From contig JAFBAF010000102.1 of the NCBI GenBank assembly GCA_019247895.1, positions 1 through 48,860 of the forward strand: a stretch of DNA of 48,860 nt. The letters are read 5' to 3'. Of the stretch, positions 35,586 to 43,592 are shown piece by piece. Origin of the DNA: Parafilimonas sp. (GTDB lineage: Bacteria > Bacteroidota > Bacteroidia > Chitinophagales > Chitinophagaceae). The position numbers were made by a program, and so were the translations under genes. The first letter of the stretch is position 1, and each line of letters opens with the position of its first letter. The notes beneath the pieces are model-generated. The model was not told the DNA's origin, did not search any database, and saw only the letters and a list, made by a program, of their open reading frames with translations.

Positions 35586-36899
35586 ATGACTATCCCCTCC
35601 CAAACTTATAAGCAGTTCTTTGATGATAGTCCGGTGCCGATGTACATCTACGATGCTGAGACCTTTCAATTCATCGCGGTAAACAATGCGGCACTAAAAC
35701 AATATGGTTACACAAAAGAAGAATTTCTTTCTCTTGATGCAACCAGGATTCGTCCCGTAAACGATATTGCTTCGTTCAAAGCTGCCAATATTGGTGTGCC
35801 GGGCAGCTATTTCGATTTTGGAAACTGGCTTCATAGTAAAAAGAATCTTGAGATTTTTTATGTACAAGTCTATGCCTACAGAACGCAATTTGAAGGCAGG
35901 GAGGTAACAATTGTAAAAGCCATTGATGTTGACAAAAAGGTAAAAGCAGAAAAAGTGCTTTCCGAAAAGAATGCAGAAATAGCCGACATCCTGGAAAGTA
36001 TCACAGATGGTTTTTACACGCTTAATAATAAATGGGAGATAACCTATTTTAATAAAACGGCGGAACGGGTACTTTGCTGCAAACGGGAAGACGTTACAGG
36101 GAAAAATATCTGGGACTATTTCCCGCGGTCAAGGGAAGGAAGATTTTATGAAGAATACCAGCGTGCGATGAATGAACGAGTAAGCATTCAGTTTGAAGAA
36201 TACTATGCGCCATTAGGTGTATGGGGCGCTATCAGCGTTTATCCTTCAAGGGATGGTATTGCGGTATACTTTGTAGATATTACGGAACAGAAAAAAATAC
36301 AGGAAAAAATATACATAGATGAGCAGAACTTAAGAGCTATTATTGATAATACCGATGATGCAATATGGTCCATAGACCTAGACTACCAGTTTATTTCTGC
36401 GAACACTGCTTTTTGGCAAAAATTGAAGGCGGCCTTTGGAATACAGGAAGGAACGCTCTCAAAAGATGATTTTGATAAAAAAATATTCAAAGAATGGGAA
36501 GTGTACTACCAGCGAGCCTTTGCAGGTGAGGCTTTCAGTATAGTACGTACAAATGAAATTAAAGGAAAAAGGAGCTATGAAGAAGTTCGGTTTAATCCTA
36601 TCCGCAACAAACAACAGCAAGTGATTGGAATTAGCTGCTTTTCCCGGGATGTTACCGAACTATACCTGTATCTGCAGAAGATTGAAATCCAAAACGAGCA
36701 GCTCAAAAAAATTGCATGGGTGCAGTCTCATGAACTCAGGGTTCCCGTAGCAAATATCCTGGGCCTATCCACTTTATTTGACATGGAGAACCACGGCAAC
36801 TGTTCGAATAAGGAGATACTGGAATTAATTATTAAAAGCACAGAACAACTCGATCAGCTTATAAGGAAAGTTGTTAACTATTCGAATGACATAAGCTAG
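35586..36899 (+). CDS. PAS-domain HisKA protein without ATPase domain
   Basis: 437 residues. Three PAS domains lie at about 7-110 (FFDDSPVPMYIYDAETFQFIAVN), 125-235 (ILESITDGFYTLNNKWEITYFN) and 245-360 (IIDNTDDAIWSIDLDYQFIS). A DHp/HisKA-like segment follows with H382 in VQSHELRVPVANILGLS. The protein ends at LIRKVVNYSNDIS, so the HATPase_c domain that would phosphorylate the His is absent. It may be phosphorylated by another kinase or act as a sensory scaffold for the nearby receivers. The ending looks natural, as similar short forms occur in this phylum. Confidence 0.85.
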   Translation: MTIPSQTYKQFFDDSPVPMYIYDAETFQFIAVNNAALKQYGYTKEEFLSLDATRIRPVNDIASFKAANIGVPGSYFDFGNWLHSKKNLEIFYVQVYAYRTQFEGREVTIVKAIDVDKKVKAEKVLSEKNAEIADILESITDGFYTLNNKWEITYFNKTAERVLCCKREDVTGKNIWDYFPRSREGRFYEEYQRAMNERVSIQFEEYYAPLGVWGAISVYPSRDGIAVYFVDITEQKKIQEKIYIDEQNLRAIIDNTDDAIWSIDLDYQFISANTAFWQKLKAAFGIQEGTLSKDDFDKKIFKEWEVYYQRAFAGEAFSIVRTNEIKGKRSYEEVRFNPIRNKQQQVIGISCFSRDVTELYLYLQKIEIQNEQLKKIAWVQSHELRVPVANILGLSTLFDMENHGNCSNKEILELIIKSTEQLDQLIRKVVNYSNDIS

Positions 36900-36971
36900 C
36901 TTTTATTTTTAAAACCTGATTCGAAATCTGCAGCCATAGTTCAATTGCGTAAATGCTAAATGCAAAACCCT

Positions 36972-37500
36972 TTATTTCCCCAATTGTTTATCGATCTGTT
37001 TTACTTGTTGCGGTATTAATGCAATATTGTATAATCTGATTTCAGCAATTGAGCCATAAAAAAACTTTTGCTGATCGCCGCTTGCCGATTTGCCGATTAT
37101 TAAGTCATATTCGTTGTTCGTATAAATTCCACTGTGCTTCCACTTATCGGCAAAAGCATCGTTTATATATAATTTTACCCAAGCTCCATCATATGTGTAA
37201 ACAAGTTTATACCATTGTCCAATACTCAACAGTACCCGTTTAGCTTGTAGCTTCATTTTCGCAGGGGAAACCATCGCCTAAAACCTGTTACAGAATTGCC
37301 TCCAACGGCTAAACGATAAGAACCCCTAGACAGATAATCATAATCCACAAGAACAATAATGCCAGTACCAGAAAGATAGTTTGGCTTTACCAAGCTACTA
37401 TAGAAAATTGTGATGGCACCATTGATGGCGAATAACTCGCTCTTAAGTAACTACTGTACCAGCCTGATTACTGTTCGGCTAAACCTTAAAAGAAACTTAC
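36972..37500 (-). pseudogene. Decayed LamG-domain gene
   Basis: The open part at 36972-37274 reads QWYKLVYTYDGAWVKLYIND and GSIAEIRLYNIALIPQQV, the last half of a LamG/concanavalin sandwich. Upstream, the similarity jumps frames: FYSSLVKPNYLSGTGI and GSYRLAVGGNSVTGFRRW lie in the frame ending at 37253-37255, and PSQFSIVAW lies in a third frame further up. Stops interrupt all frames before 37500. At least two indels are needed to restore it, so it is most likely a dead gene, although base-calling errors cannot be excluded. Confidence 0.6.
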
Positions 37501-37544
37501 ATTTTTATTTGGTTTTTTAAACAGTTCATATTGTGTGCAGGCAT

Positions 37545-38081
37545 TTAGAAAAGCTTCAATATTTGTTTATAAGTCCAGTCATTTCCCTTTTCAAAAAAAC
37601 TGTATGCTTTATCCCAATGGCTTCCTTGTCCCCAACCTACCATCGTAGAAATTATTTTGGTTTTATTATCGTCCACTTTTACGAATTGCAAAATTTCTTG
37701 CAGATTTTTATCTTCCTTTTTAGCTTCTGGTGGGAAGCTATTATTCAAATTCACTTTTAATGTGAGCATTTCATACTCTATGTAATTAATTATGTCAAGT
37801 TTTATTGAAGTGGTATCATCGACTGTTTTGTTCTCGGCATAATTGGTTCTGATTGAGCCGCCAATTTTCATGTCGATTTTTGCTACTGGTGCTATCCATT
37901 TTTTTAGTCCTTCATCTGTTGTAAAAAGCTTCCAGGTTTCTTTAATGTTTATAGGAACAATAATTGAAAGTTGTAAAACCTTTTCTCCGTATTGAGTAAC
38001 ATAAGAAGTATTAGCTACCTGAGCATTGAGATTATTAGAAATTAGATGTGCTAAAATAATTACTAAAAAGATTTTTTTCAT
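37545..38081 (-). CDS. Secreted SRPBCC/AHSA1-like protein
   Basis: 178 residues. The signal peptide MKKIFLVIILAHLISNNLNAQ is followed by an AHSA1-type START-like fold: IIVPINIKETWKLFTTDEGLKKWIAPVAKIDMKIGGSIRTNY, IINYIEYEMLTLKV and STMVGWGQGSHWDKAYSFFEKGNDWTYKQI. The fold has a large ligand cavity; homologues are mostly cytoplasmic and of unknown ligand. The export signal is a departure. A structured non-coding element lies just upstream. Confidence 0.82.
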   Translation of the reverse strand: MKKIFLVIILAHLISNNLNAQVANTSYVTQYGEKVLQLSIIVPINIKETWKLFTTDEGLKKWIAPVAKIDMKIGGSIRTNYAENKTVDDTTSIKLDIINYIEYEMLTLKVNLNNSFPPEAKKEDKNLQEILQFVKVDDNKTKIISTMVGWGQGSHWDKAYSFFEKGNDWTYKQILKLF

Positions 38082-38084
38082 AGT

Positions 38085-38316
38085 GTTTCTAAATTTAAGT
38101 TGTCAATTGCTTGCAGACAATGTTGAAGTATTTGCTTACGGCAGTGCATTCGATGCTCGTCACGCTGGTGCCGAAGCTGATTTTTATTCTTTGCCGAAGA
38201 TAGCATTTGTTGCTCAATAGAATTCTGTCGCTCTGATAGCTGAAGATGAACAGCGTTGCCACTGTTGATGCTGCGTTGGGCCACCCCGCTGACGCAAAAC
38301 CGCTGTTAGCGAGGTT
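38085..38316. other. Structured non-coding element between TIR-like and SRPBCC genes
   Basis: About 230 bases, clearly richer in G+C than both flanking genes and dense in short inverted repeats. AAAACC/GGTTTT enclose GCTGTTAGC at about 38297-38323, and AACAG/CTGTT enclose a short loop at about 38247-38264. Open frames across it (such as a 68-residue one) look artificial. It may be a recombination-associated repeat, a structured RNA or an old cassette junction. A copy elsewhere in the genome would decide. Confidence 0.5.
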
Positions 38317-39102
38317 TTATCTTTCTAACTTAAATGGTCCTGTGTCAATCTCGCCTGAACCTTTCCAGCCCATGTATAGCCCTTCAAAACAATTTGCATG
38401 TCCATTCAATGCCGCTTGAAAGGCACCATAACGACCAATGTTTTGTACTTCATTAAAACTGCCGGTTAAAAAGTGCCTTGAGATTTCTCCCTTGATTAAA
38501 TACCTTTCATATTTACTAACATCAAGAATAAATTTAAAAGTGCTTTCATAGTGAAACACCTCTACTTCTTTTGTTTCAGGCTTATTGTATTCAGAGGAAC
38601 CTTTTCTACCCCATGTCGCTTTCCATTTTCCTCCTAATGTATATTTCGAAGGGTTAAATACTTGTGACTTAAGTTTAGTGCAAAATACTGAGACCGCAGA
38701 CTCTGGATTTGAATTGATTTTTGAAGCATCGTATTTACCTAAATTGATACCTATCAAATCCGTAGGAAGATGAAAATCTTTAATCAAATTATCAGGAGCA
38801 ATAATAAAGCAATTCTTTCTTCCCAATTTACCTGTGTATAACCCTAATTCATATAAAACATTGTCTCTAACAACACTTAGCTGTTCATTCTTTATTGTCG
38901 CTTTATCATCAGGCGAGAATACAAAAATTCCAAAATCAGACTCGTTTAACTTTGCAAGCAAATCGTCAATAGTTGTATTGCCGATTCCAAATACTCCCTC
39001 ACTCCATAAGTCAACATCAAAGCTGAAATCTAACTTCACTTTGATGTTTTCTGCAACTATTAAACCTTCTACTGAAGAACCAATAAATAGTTTAGGTTTC
39101 AT
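38317..39102 (-). CDS. TIR-like nucleotide-binding protein (PF10137 type) with beta-rich C-terminal domain
   Basis: 261 residues. Residues 1-150 match the TIR-like family: LFIGSSVEGLIVAENI, VDLWSEGVFGIG, ESDFGIFVFSPDD, VVRDNVLYELGLYTGKLGR and HLPTDLIGINLGKY. E85 in YELG is at the place of the catalytic Glu of TIR NADases. Residues ~155-261 form a separate beta-rich domain with GGKWKATWG, RYLIKGEISRHFLTGSF, YGAFQAALNG and GLYMGWKGSGEIDTGPFKLER, a pattern suggesting a small barrel. Related TIR domains serve in CBASS (TIR-STING) and other antiphage systems, but no nucleotide cyclase lies nearby. An antiphage role is inference. Confidence 0.8.
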   Translation of the reverse strand: MKPKLFIGSSVEGLIVAENIKVKLDFSFDVDLWSEGVFGIGNTTIDDLLAKLNESDFGIFVFSPDDKATIKNEQLSVVRDNVLYELGLYTGKLGRKNCFIIAPDNLIKDFHLPTDLIGINLGKYDASKINSNPESAVSVFCTKLKSQVFNPSKYTLGGKWKATWGRKGSSEYNKPETKEVEVFHYESTFKFILDVSKYERYLIKGEISRHFLTGSFNEVQNIGRYGAFQAALNGHANCFEGLYMGWKGSGEIDTGPFKLER

Positions 39103-39280
39103 TTCTTTTGTTATAAATAATTTCAGCTAACAATTAAATATACGAAACTTACTTATTTCATTAAATCTAGAATCAAGATTTACACTCCCATTTTTGAGTG
39201 GACTTTTTACTACTTAAAAAACGAAATTATTTACCAGTTTAACTTATCTAAATGGTTTTCAGTTTTATCCAAACTTAGTC

Positions 39281-39304
39281 TCAGCAGGTTCTCATACCTG
39301 CTGA
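39281..39304. repeat. Perfect 9-bp hairpin adjoining MITE-like copy 1
   Basis: TCAGCAGGT (39281-39289), loop TCTCAT, ACCTGCTGA (39296-39304). It is preceded by AGTC as are the MITE-like copies, so it may be a shortened relative of the same element. Confidence 0.7.
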
Positions 39305-39316
39305 TCTCGCAGGTTT

Positions 39317-39444
39317 AGTCTCAGCGGGGTCTTCGTTCAAGGCTTATGTGTAAAGCCACGAAACCCTGCGCCTATTTGCAAACATTATTGTAAACGCATG
39401 GTCTCATGCCTATGCAACTGCAGTGCAATGAAGAGCCCTGCTGA
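39317..39444. mobile_element. MITE-like palindromic element, copy 1
   Basis: About 125 bases bounded by imperfect terminal inverted repeats: TCAGCGGGGTCTTCGTT at the left (39321-39337) and AATGAAGAGCCCTGCTGA at the right (39427-39444). It shares AAGGCTTATGTGTAAAGC (39339-39356) and GCAGTGCAATGAAGA (39420-39434) exactly with copy 2. No coding capacity. Confidence 0.7.
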
Positions 39445-39598
39445 AACGGAAGCAGCTTTCAAAATATGCTGATCTTGCACGTAATTCTGTGAAGACCGAA
39501 CAATATAGTTAGGAGCTATGTGAATATAGTTAGAAGATCTGTCAATAGATTATAAATCATATATTACATAAAATTTTTTAATCCGCTAAATCATATTT

Positions 39599-40015
39599 AT
39601 GAAAAAATATTTTACCTTTTTCTTATTGATGCTTTTTGCAGAAAAAATTTTTAGCCAGGTGGATACTGCAACAGCACATACCTCCTTAAAAACAGAGTAT
39701 CTTAAAAAAAGCAAAACACAAAAAACAATCGCGTGGGTTTTAGTTGCCACAGGCACTACACTAATGATAATTGGTGGCAGCGTTGGAAACCATGCTGCGA
39801 CAGATTTAAGCATTAATGAGGCTGCTTCCGGCGGAGGTTTAATCATTGCCGGAGCGGTTATGGATCTCGGCAGTATTCCGTTGTTTATAGCAGGCGCAAA
39901 AAATAAACGCAGAGCAATGTCTGTTTCAATTAACAGTGATTTTGTTCCCAGATTGCAGCAAGGTATGGTTGCGCGGGTACGCATGCCGGGAATTGGACTG
40001 CGGATAAGGCTGTAG
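39599..40015 (+). CDS. Hypothetical exported or membrane protein
   Basis: 138 residues. A signal peptide ends KIFSQ. Two hydrophobic segments follow, at about 44-62 (TIAWVLVATGTTLMIIGG) and 79-99 (GGGLIIAGAVMDLGSIPLFIAG), then a basic tail with KNKRR. It resembles small Bacteroidota membrane proteins of unknown function with paired Gly-rich helices. No neighbour suggests a role. Confidence 0.65.
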   Translation: MKKYFTFFLLMLFAEKIFSQVDTATAHTSLKTEYLKKSKTQKTIAWVLVATGTTLMIIGGSVGNHAATDLSINEAASGGGLIIAGAVMDLGSIPLFIAGAKNKRRAMSVSINSDFVPRLQQGMVARVRMPGIGLRIRL

Positions 40016-40522
40016 AAAAATGTAATAATGTTATAAATTATACGCCATCTTTTTTTGTTATGGCTTTGCAAACAGGCATTGGAAATACGGGCATTTGTGC
40101 CTTAGTCATGTTACCCAACATGGTTATACAATTAGGACCCGCTGTGACGAAACTATATCGCATAATTTCATTGAAACTGCTACATAAATGGTACTTGCAA
40201 TTTGCTTAAGTTTATGCAACGGTATAAATTAACCCCCCGCTCAGTTAATTTCATAAAAGCACTTATAAAAACCGCAGTCTTCGCTCCCGAAAAGAGCACA
40301 AGAATTGCGCAGAACCTCAATAGTACATCAAAAGTTTTCAGTTAAAAACTTTAATCACGCTAACTAAAAACACACCAATGCACAATTACCAAGTGTAATA
40401 AAACATGCTGCTATTGCACTATAAAAAAATCAAACAATGGAAGTCGCAGAAAATCCAGATAAGAGTATGCTGTGAATTGCCGAAAACACAACATAGAGTA
40501 GGCCAATTTCAAAACAAATAAA
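40016..40522. other. Non-coding region before lectin-propeller gene
   Basis: About 500 bases with no gene seen. It contains the small palindrome CATGTT-ACCC-AACATG at 40107-40122. No promoter box of the TAnnTTTG type stands out near the downstream start. Confidence 0.5.
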
Positions 40523-42658
40523 ATGGAAGATTTAGAAAATAAATCCGGAATGCCCGTTTCGTTAATGGATAAACCAGTAAAAAAACCAGAGCCTGACGGA
40601 GTAAGAATAACATTTTTAACCGAGCAAGAGGAAACATCCAAAACCAAAATGCCGGCAGCATTGATGCAAGCCAAAACGATTCGTGCAAAGGGCCAAATGC
40701 CCAGCGGTAAAGCGATCATGAAAATTTCAGAGGATAAGAGTAAAGGATCAAGGGCTGATAAATTGGTGGACGGTAAAATGCCGGCAGTTGATATGAATGT
40801 AAAAAGGCCAAAGCCATCAAAAAAAAGAGCCGATGATAATTTAATGCAGCCACCTTCTTTACAAACTGAAATTGAAGTAAGGCGTCCTCATGTTTTTCAT
40901 AAATCAGAATCTGCTGAAACAAAGCTGGTATATGAAATTTTAAGCAGACAAAAAATGGGGCCAACCGGTTTTGATTATCCTACTACTTTCAGAGGCAGCA
41001 CCGCACACTTTAATGTGTACTACGATCCAAGCCTGGGAACCGGCGGCGCAACAATAGCAGATGGCGTATTGGCAAGCTGCGAAGATGAATATAATTATCT
41101 CAAAATGCAGTTTGGCGGAATTGATGCCGGGCCTTTCAATATAATAATTGCTGCAGGTATTGGAGGCGCATTTCACTGGGGGTGTGCTGCCACCGATCTT
41201 TATTGCGACGCGGACACTTCTGCTACTCCTGACGTTGACCATACAAGGATGCTGGTTGTAGCAGAAGAAACCGAAGTATTTTCTGCCGTGCAAAATCTTG
41301 GATGGGATTGCGGCGCAAGCAATGGCGAAGGGCTTTCCAGAATTTTCGCTACTGAATTATATCCCGCAGAATTAAATGGTTTTACGTCTGCCGGTTATTG
41401 GCTTGATACTCCGGGTCGTCCTGATTATGTAAATGTAAATGATCCCACTGACAGAAATTATATATCCATAGGCTGTTCAGTACTGTTTTTAAATTATTTG
41501 CATTATCAATTAGGTTATAGATGGGAACATATTACATGTGCTGCTGCCTCTACACTTGCAGAAACCTATACAAAATTAACAGGAAGAACCGGTGGTTTTG
41601 ATGACTTTAAAGCTTTGCTCCAGGTTTATTTTCCGGAAGGAACGCCAAGTGGTGTTACAATAGATAATGTTTTTCCGCTGGGTGCTGTCAGTACCGGGCG
41701 CCTGGAAGTTTTTGTACGGGGAAGTGATGGGGCAGTATGGCATAACTGGCAAACTGCACCGAATAACGGATGGAGCGGATGGGATTCTCTTGGTGGATGG
41801 GTATCAGAATTAGTGGTGGGTAAAAATGCCGATGGCAGGCTTGAAGTATTTGCAATAGGTGGTGATAATGCTCTTTGGCACAACTGGCAAACAGGATATG
41901 GCTGGAGCGGCTGGGACTCATTAGGCGGATGGATAGACAGGCTGGCGGTGGCACGCAATGCTGACGGGCGCCAGGAAGTATTTGCCCGGGGCGCTGATGG
42001 CGCTTTATGGCATATCTGGCAAACAGCTCCAAATAATGGCTGGAGCGGTTGGTATTCATTTGGCGGATGGATTGATATGATAACAACAGCACAAAATGCC
42101 GACGGGCGAATAGAAGTGTTTGTAAGGGGCGGTGACGGAGCCGTTTGGCATATCTGGCAAACAGCCCCAAGTAACGGATGGAGCGGATGGGATTCTCTTG
42201 GCGGATGGATTGATATACTTAATGTAGGTCAAAATGCTGATGGACGATTAGAAGTGTTTGCACGGGGAAGTGATGGAGCACTATGGCATAACTGGCAAAC
42301 GGCGCCGAACAACGGTTGGAGCGGCTGGGCGTCTATGGGAGGATGGATAGATAGAATTGCAGTAGGTCAAAATGCCGATGGACGACTCGAAGTGTTTGCA
42401 AGAGGGGGTGACGGAGCGGTGTGGCATAATTGGCAAACAGCGCCAAACAACGGCTGGAGCGGCTGGGGCTCTCTTGGCGGATGGATAGATATGCTTGCAC
42501 TGGGATCAAATCAAGATGGCAGAATAGAATTGTTTGCGCGGGGAGGTGATGCTGGCCTGTGGCATAACTGGCAAACAGCACCCAACAACGGTTGGAGCGG
42601 CTGGGGGTCTATGGGAGGCTGGTTTGATTTACTTGCCGTTGGACAAAATTCATTGTAG
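40523..42658 (+). CDS. Lectin-like seven-bladed propeller protein with N-terminal peptidase-like domain
   Basis: 711 residues, no signal peptide. Residues 1-140 are a disordered, Lys/Pro-rich lead. Residues ~150-380 form a conserved but unnamed domain (STAHFNVYYDPSLG, NLGWDCGASNGEGLSRIFATELYP, DPTDRNYISIGCSVLFLNYLHYQLGY). It resembles secreted peptidase folds but lacks a HExxH. Residues ~390-711 hold seven repeats of ~46 residues, each with DGRxEVFxRGxDGAxWHxWQ and NNGWSGWxSxGGW, the pattern of PLL/fucolectin-type beta-propellers. It probably binds sugars. Without a classical signal, export or injection by another route is possible. A terminator follows at 42689. Confidence 0.8.
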   Translation: MEDLENKSGMPVSLMDKPVKKPEPDGVRITFLTEQEETSKTKMPAALMQAKTIRAKGQMPSGKAIMKISEDKSKGSRADKLVDGKMPAVDMNVKRPKPSKKRADDNLMQPPSLQTEIEVRRPHVFHKSESAETKLVYEILSRQKMGPTGFDYPTTFRGSTAHFNVYYDPSLGTGGATIADGVLASCEDEYNYLKMQFGGIDAGPFNIIIAAGIGGAFHWGCAATDLYCDADTSATPDVDHTRMLVVAEETEVFSAVQNLGWDCGASNGEGLSRIFATELYPAELNGFTSAGYWLDTPGRPDYVNVNDPTDRNYISIGCSVLFLNYLHYQLGYRWEHITCAAASTLAETYTKLTGRTGGFDDFKALLQVYFPEGTPSGVTIDNVFPLGAVSTGRLEVFVRGSDGAVWHNWQTAPNNGWSGWDSLGGWVSELVVGKNADGRLEVFAIGGDNALWHNWQTGYGWSGWDSLGGWIDRLAVARNADGRQEVFARGADGALWHIWQTAPNNGWSGWYSFGGWIDMITTAQNADGRIEVFVRGGDGAVWHIWQTAPSNGWSGWDSLGGWIDILNVGQNADGRLEVFARGSDGALWHNWQTAPNNGWSGWASMGGWIDRIAVGQNADGRLEVFARGGDGAVWHNWQTAPNNGWSGWGSLGGWIDMLALGSNQDGRIELFARGGDAGLWHNWQTAPNNGWSGWGSMGGWFDLLAVGQNSL
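41690..42658 (+). repeat. Seven tandem coding repeats of the lectin-like propeller
   Basis: Units of about 138-147 bases begin near each GCC-GAT-GGC (Ala-Asp-Gly) codon group. Units 5 and 6 are nearly identical in protein, and the second unit is shortened (WQTGYGWSGW lacks the APNN segment). This suggests recent internal duplication. Confidence 0.8.
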
Positions 42659-42688
42659 CCACACGTGTTAGGATTCTGACTGTTTTCA

Positions 42689-42722
42689 AAATATAGCTCA
42701 CATTGCTGAGCTATATTTTTTT
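42689..42722 (+). terminator. Intrinsic terminator after lectin-propeller gene
   Basis: AAATATAGCTCA (42689-42700), loop CATTGC, TGAGCTATATTT (42707-42718), then more Ts. A perfect 12-bp stem with a T run, about 30 bases after the stop. Confidence 0.88.
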
Positions 42723-42724
42723 GT

Positions 42725-42781
42725 CTTAGCAAGGCCTTCGTTTTAAAGAATTTGAGATAAGCCACGAGACCCTGCATTCAT
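42725..42781. mobile_element. MITE-like element, degenerate half copy
   Basis: The run TTAGCAAGGCCTTCGTTT then AAGCCACGAGACCCTGC (42759-42775) aligns with the left half of the elements at 39317 and 43593. The right half and terminal repeat are missing. It sits directly behind the lectin-gene terminator. Confidence 0.5.
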
Positions 42782-43097
42782 TATTTCTATGTTGCAGCAA
42801 AAACGGGTACCTAAGTGTTCATCTCACCTGTACTTTCTTGTACCATCTTGGCCGGCCGCAATAAGTGAGACGAACATAGTACAAACGAAAAGGAAAATCT
42901 GTAACTACACATTCGCCTCCATCACTTAATTTTCCCCGTGTTTTGGTTGTTATATTTCTATTTGCTATAAGATAGCCTAATTAAATAGTACAACTGATAC
43001 CGTACATATATAATTGCTGCATCATCATTTTGACTTGCGTTATGTGATGGAAGAGCGTTGCGGTTTAGCAAAAACATTGTGTTTCAAATTAAAAAAT
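42782..43097. other. Non-coding region without recognised features
   Basis: About 315 bases following the degenerate MITE-like copy. No gene, repeat or promoter box can be supported here. Confidence 0.5.
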
Positions 43098-43319
43098 TTA
43101 TATTGAAACAATGTTCTTTACTACTTCATTAAAACGACACTGAAGATTTATATTCTCTGCAATGTATCTTAGTATTGCTTTTTGTAAGGGGCCATTGCGA
43201 AGAAAGAAAAAAGTAAGCATATCTTTGTCACTTATAGCCTGGCTGGCAGTCGCCGCTTCTGAAACAACAACATGGAAGAACAGGACGAAATCCTTTGCAG
43301 CCATGAGTAAACAATTCAC
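43098..43319 (-). CDS. Possible small protein, function unknown
   Basis: 73 residues with a helical C-terminal part (KAILRYIAENINLQCRFNEVVKNIVSI). It is divergent from the Lys-rich gene at 43340 with only 20 bases between starts, which leaves little room for promoters. Amino-acid content is plausible but no family is recognised. Confidence 0.3.
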   Translation of the reverse strand: MNCLLMAAKDFVLFFHVVVSEAATASQAISDKDMLTFFFLRNGPLQKAILRYIAENINLQCRFNEVVKNIVSI

Positions 43320-43339
43320 TAACCTTTTAATTTAATTGT

Positions 43340-43435
43340 ATGTCGAAAAAAACAACTGAACCAAGGAAGAATAAGCCTACGAAAAAGAAAAGTTCAGCAC
43401 AGAAGAAAGCGGATCCAAAGAAAAAAGCACGGTAA
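43340..43435 (+). CDS. Very small Lys-rich protein
   Basis: 31 residues, MSKKTTEPRKNKPTKKKSSA then QKKADPKKKAR. About 40% Lys plus Arg, with Pro, Ser and Thr as spacers. It resembles the basic tails of histone-H1-like or ribosome-associated proteins and could bind nucleic acid. A terminator-like hairpin follows within 15 bases, supporting a real, separate gene. It is too short for gene finders with common cut-offs. Confidence 0.5.
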   Translation: MSKKTTEPRKNKPTKKKSSAQKKADPKKKAR

Positions 43436-43447
43436 TAGCAAAAACGC

Positions 43448-43480
43448 AGCGCCCTGTTCACAGTTCCGGGCTTCTTTTTT
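43448..43480 (+). terminator. Terminator after the Lys-rich small gene
   Basis: GCCC (43451-43454) pairs with GGGC (43468-43471), with an inner CTG/CAG, followed by TTCTTTTTT. It is the right distance behind the stop at 43435. Confidence 0.6.
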
Positions 43481-43592
43481 CGCTGTTGCTGGTGAGGTGG
43501 AGTAACGCAATGTGATTTATGTTTTAGAACACTTAAGGCATGGTACGTGCGGGCATAAACCGTGGCGGCGGGTGAATATCTGTGATACTTTC

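Larger units (their letters stand above)
39103..39598. other. Non-coding region with MITE-like element
   Basis: No gene. It holds a 9-bp hairpin at 39281-39304 and MITE-like copy 1 at 39317-39444, both listed separately. The rest is AT-rich with nothing recognisable. Confidence 0.6.

Noticed and set aside
38078-38284. A 68-residue minus-strand reading frame between the SRPBCC and TIR-like genes
   Set aside because: It is rich in His, Gln and Arg with no domain-like pattern and coincides with the GC-rich inverted-repeat element, so the open frame is most likely accidental.
38280-38325. Integron attC-like site (GTTGGGC and GTTAGCG near each other)
   Set aside because: The two core-like sites are in direct rather than inverted orientation, and no integrase or cassette array is seen.
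41626-42581. Long antisense reading frames over the lectin-propeller gene
   Set aside because: They repeat with the same period as the blades and are low-complexity mirror products of the coding repeats.
41690-42658. CRISPR-like array (regular repeats)
   Set aside because: Repeats are long, coding and without unique spacers; no cas genes are present.
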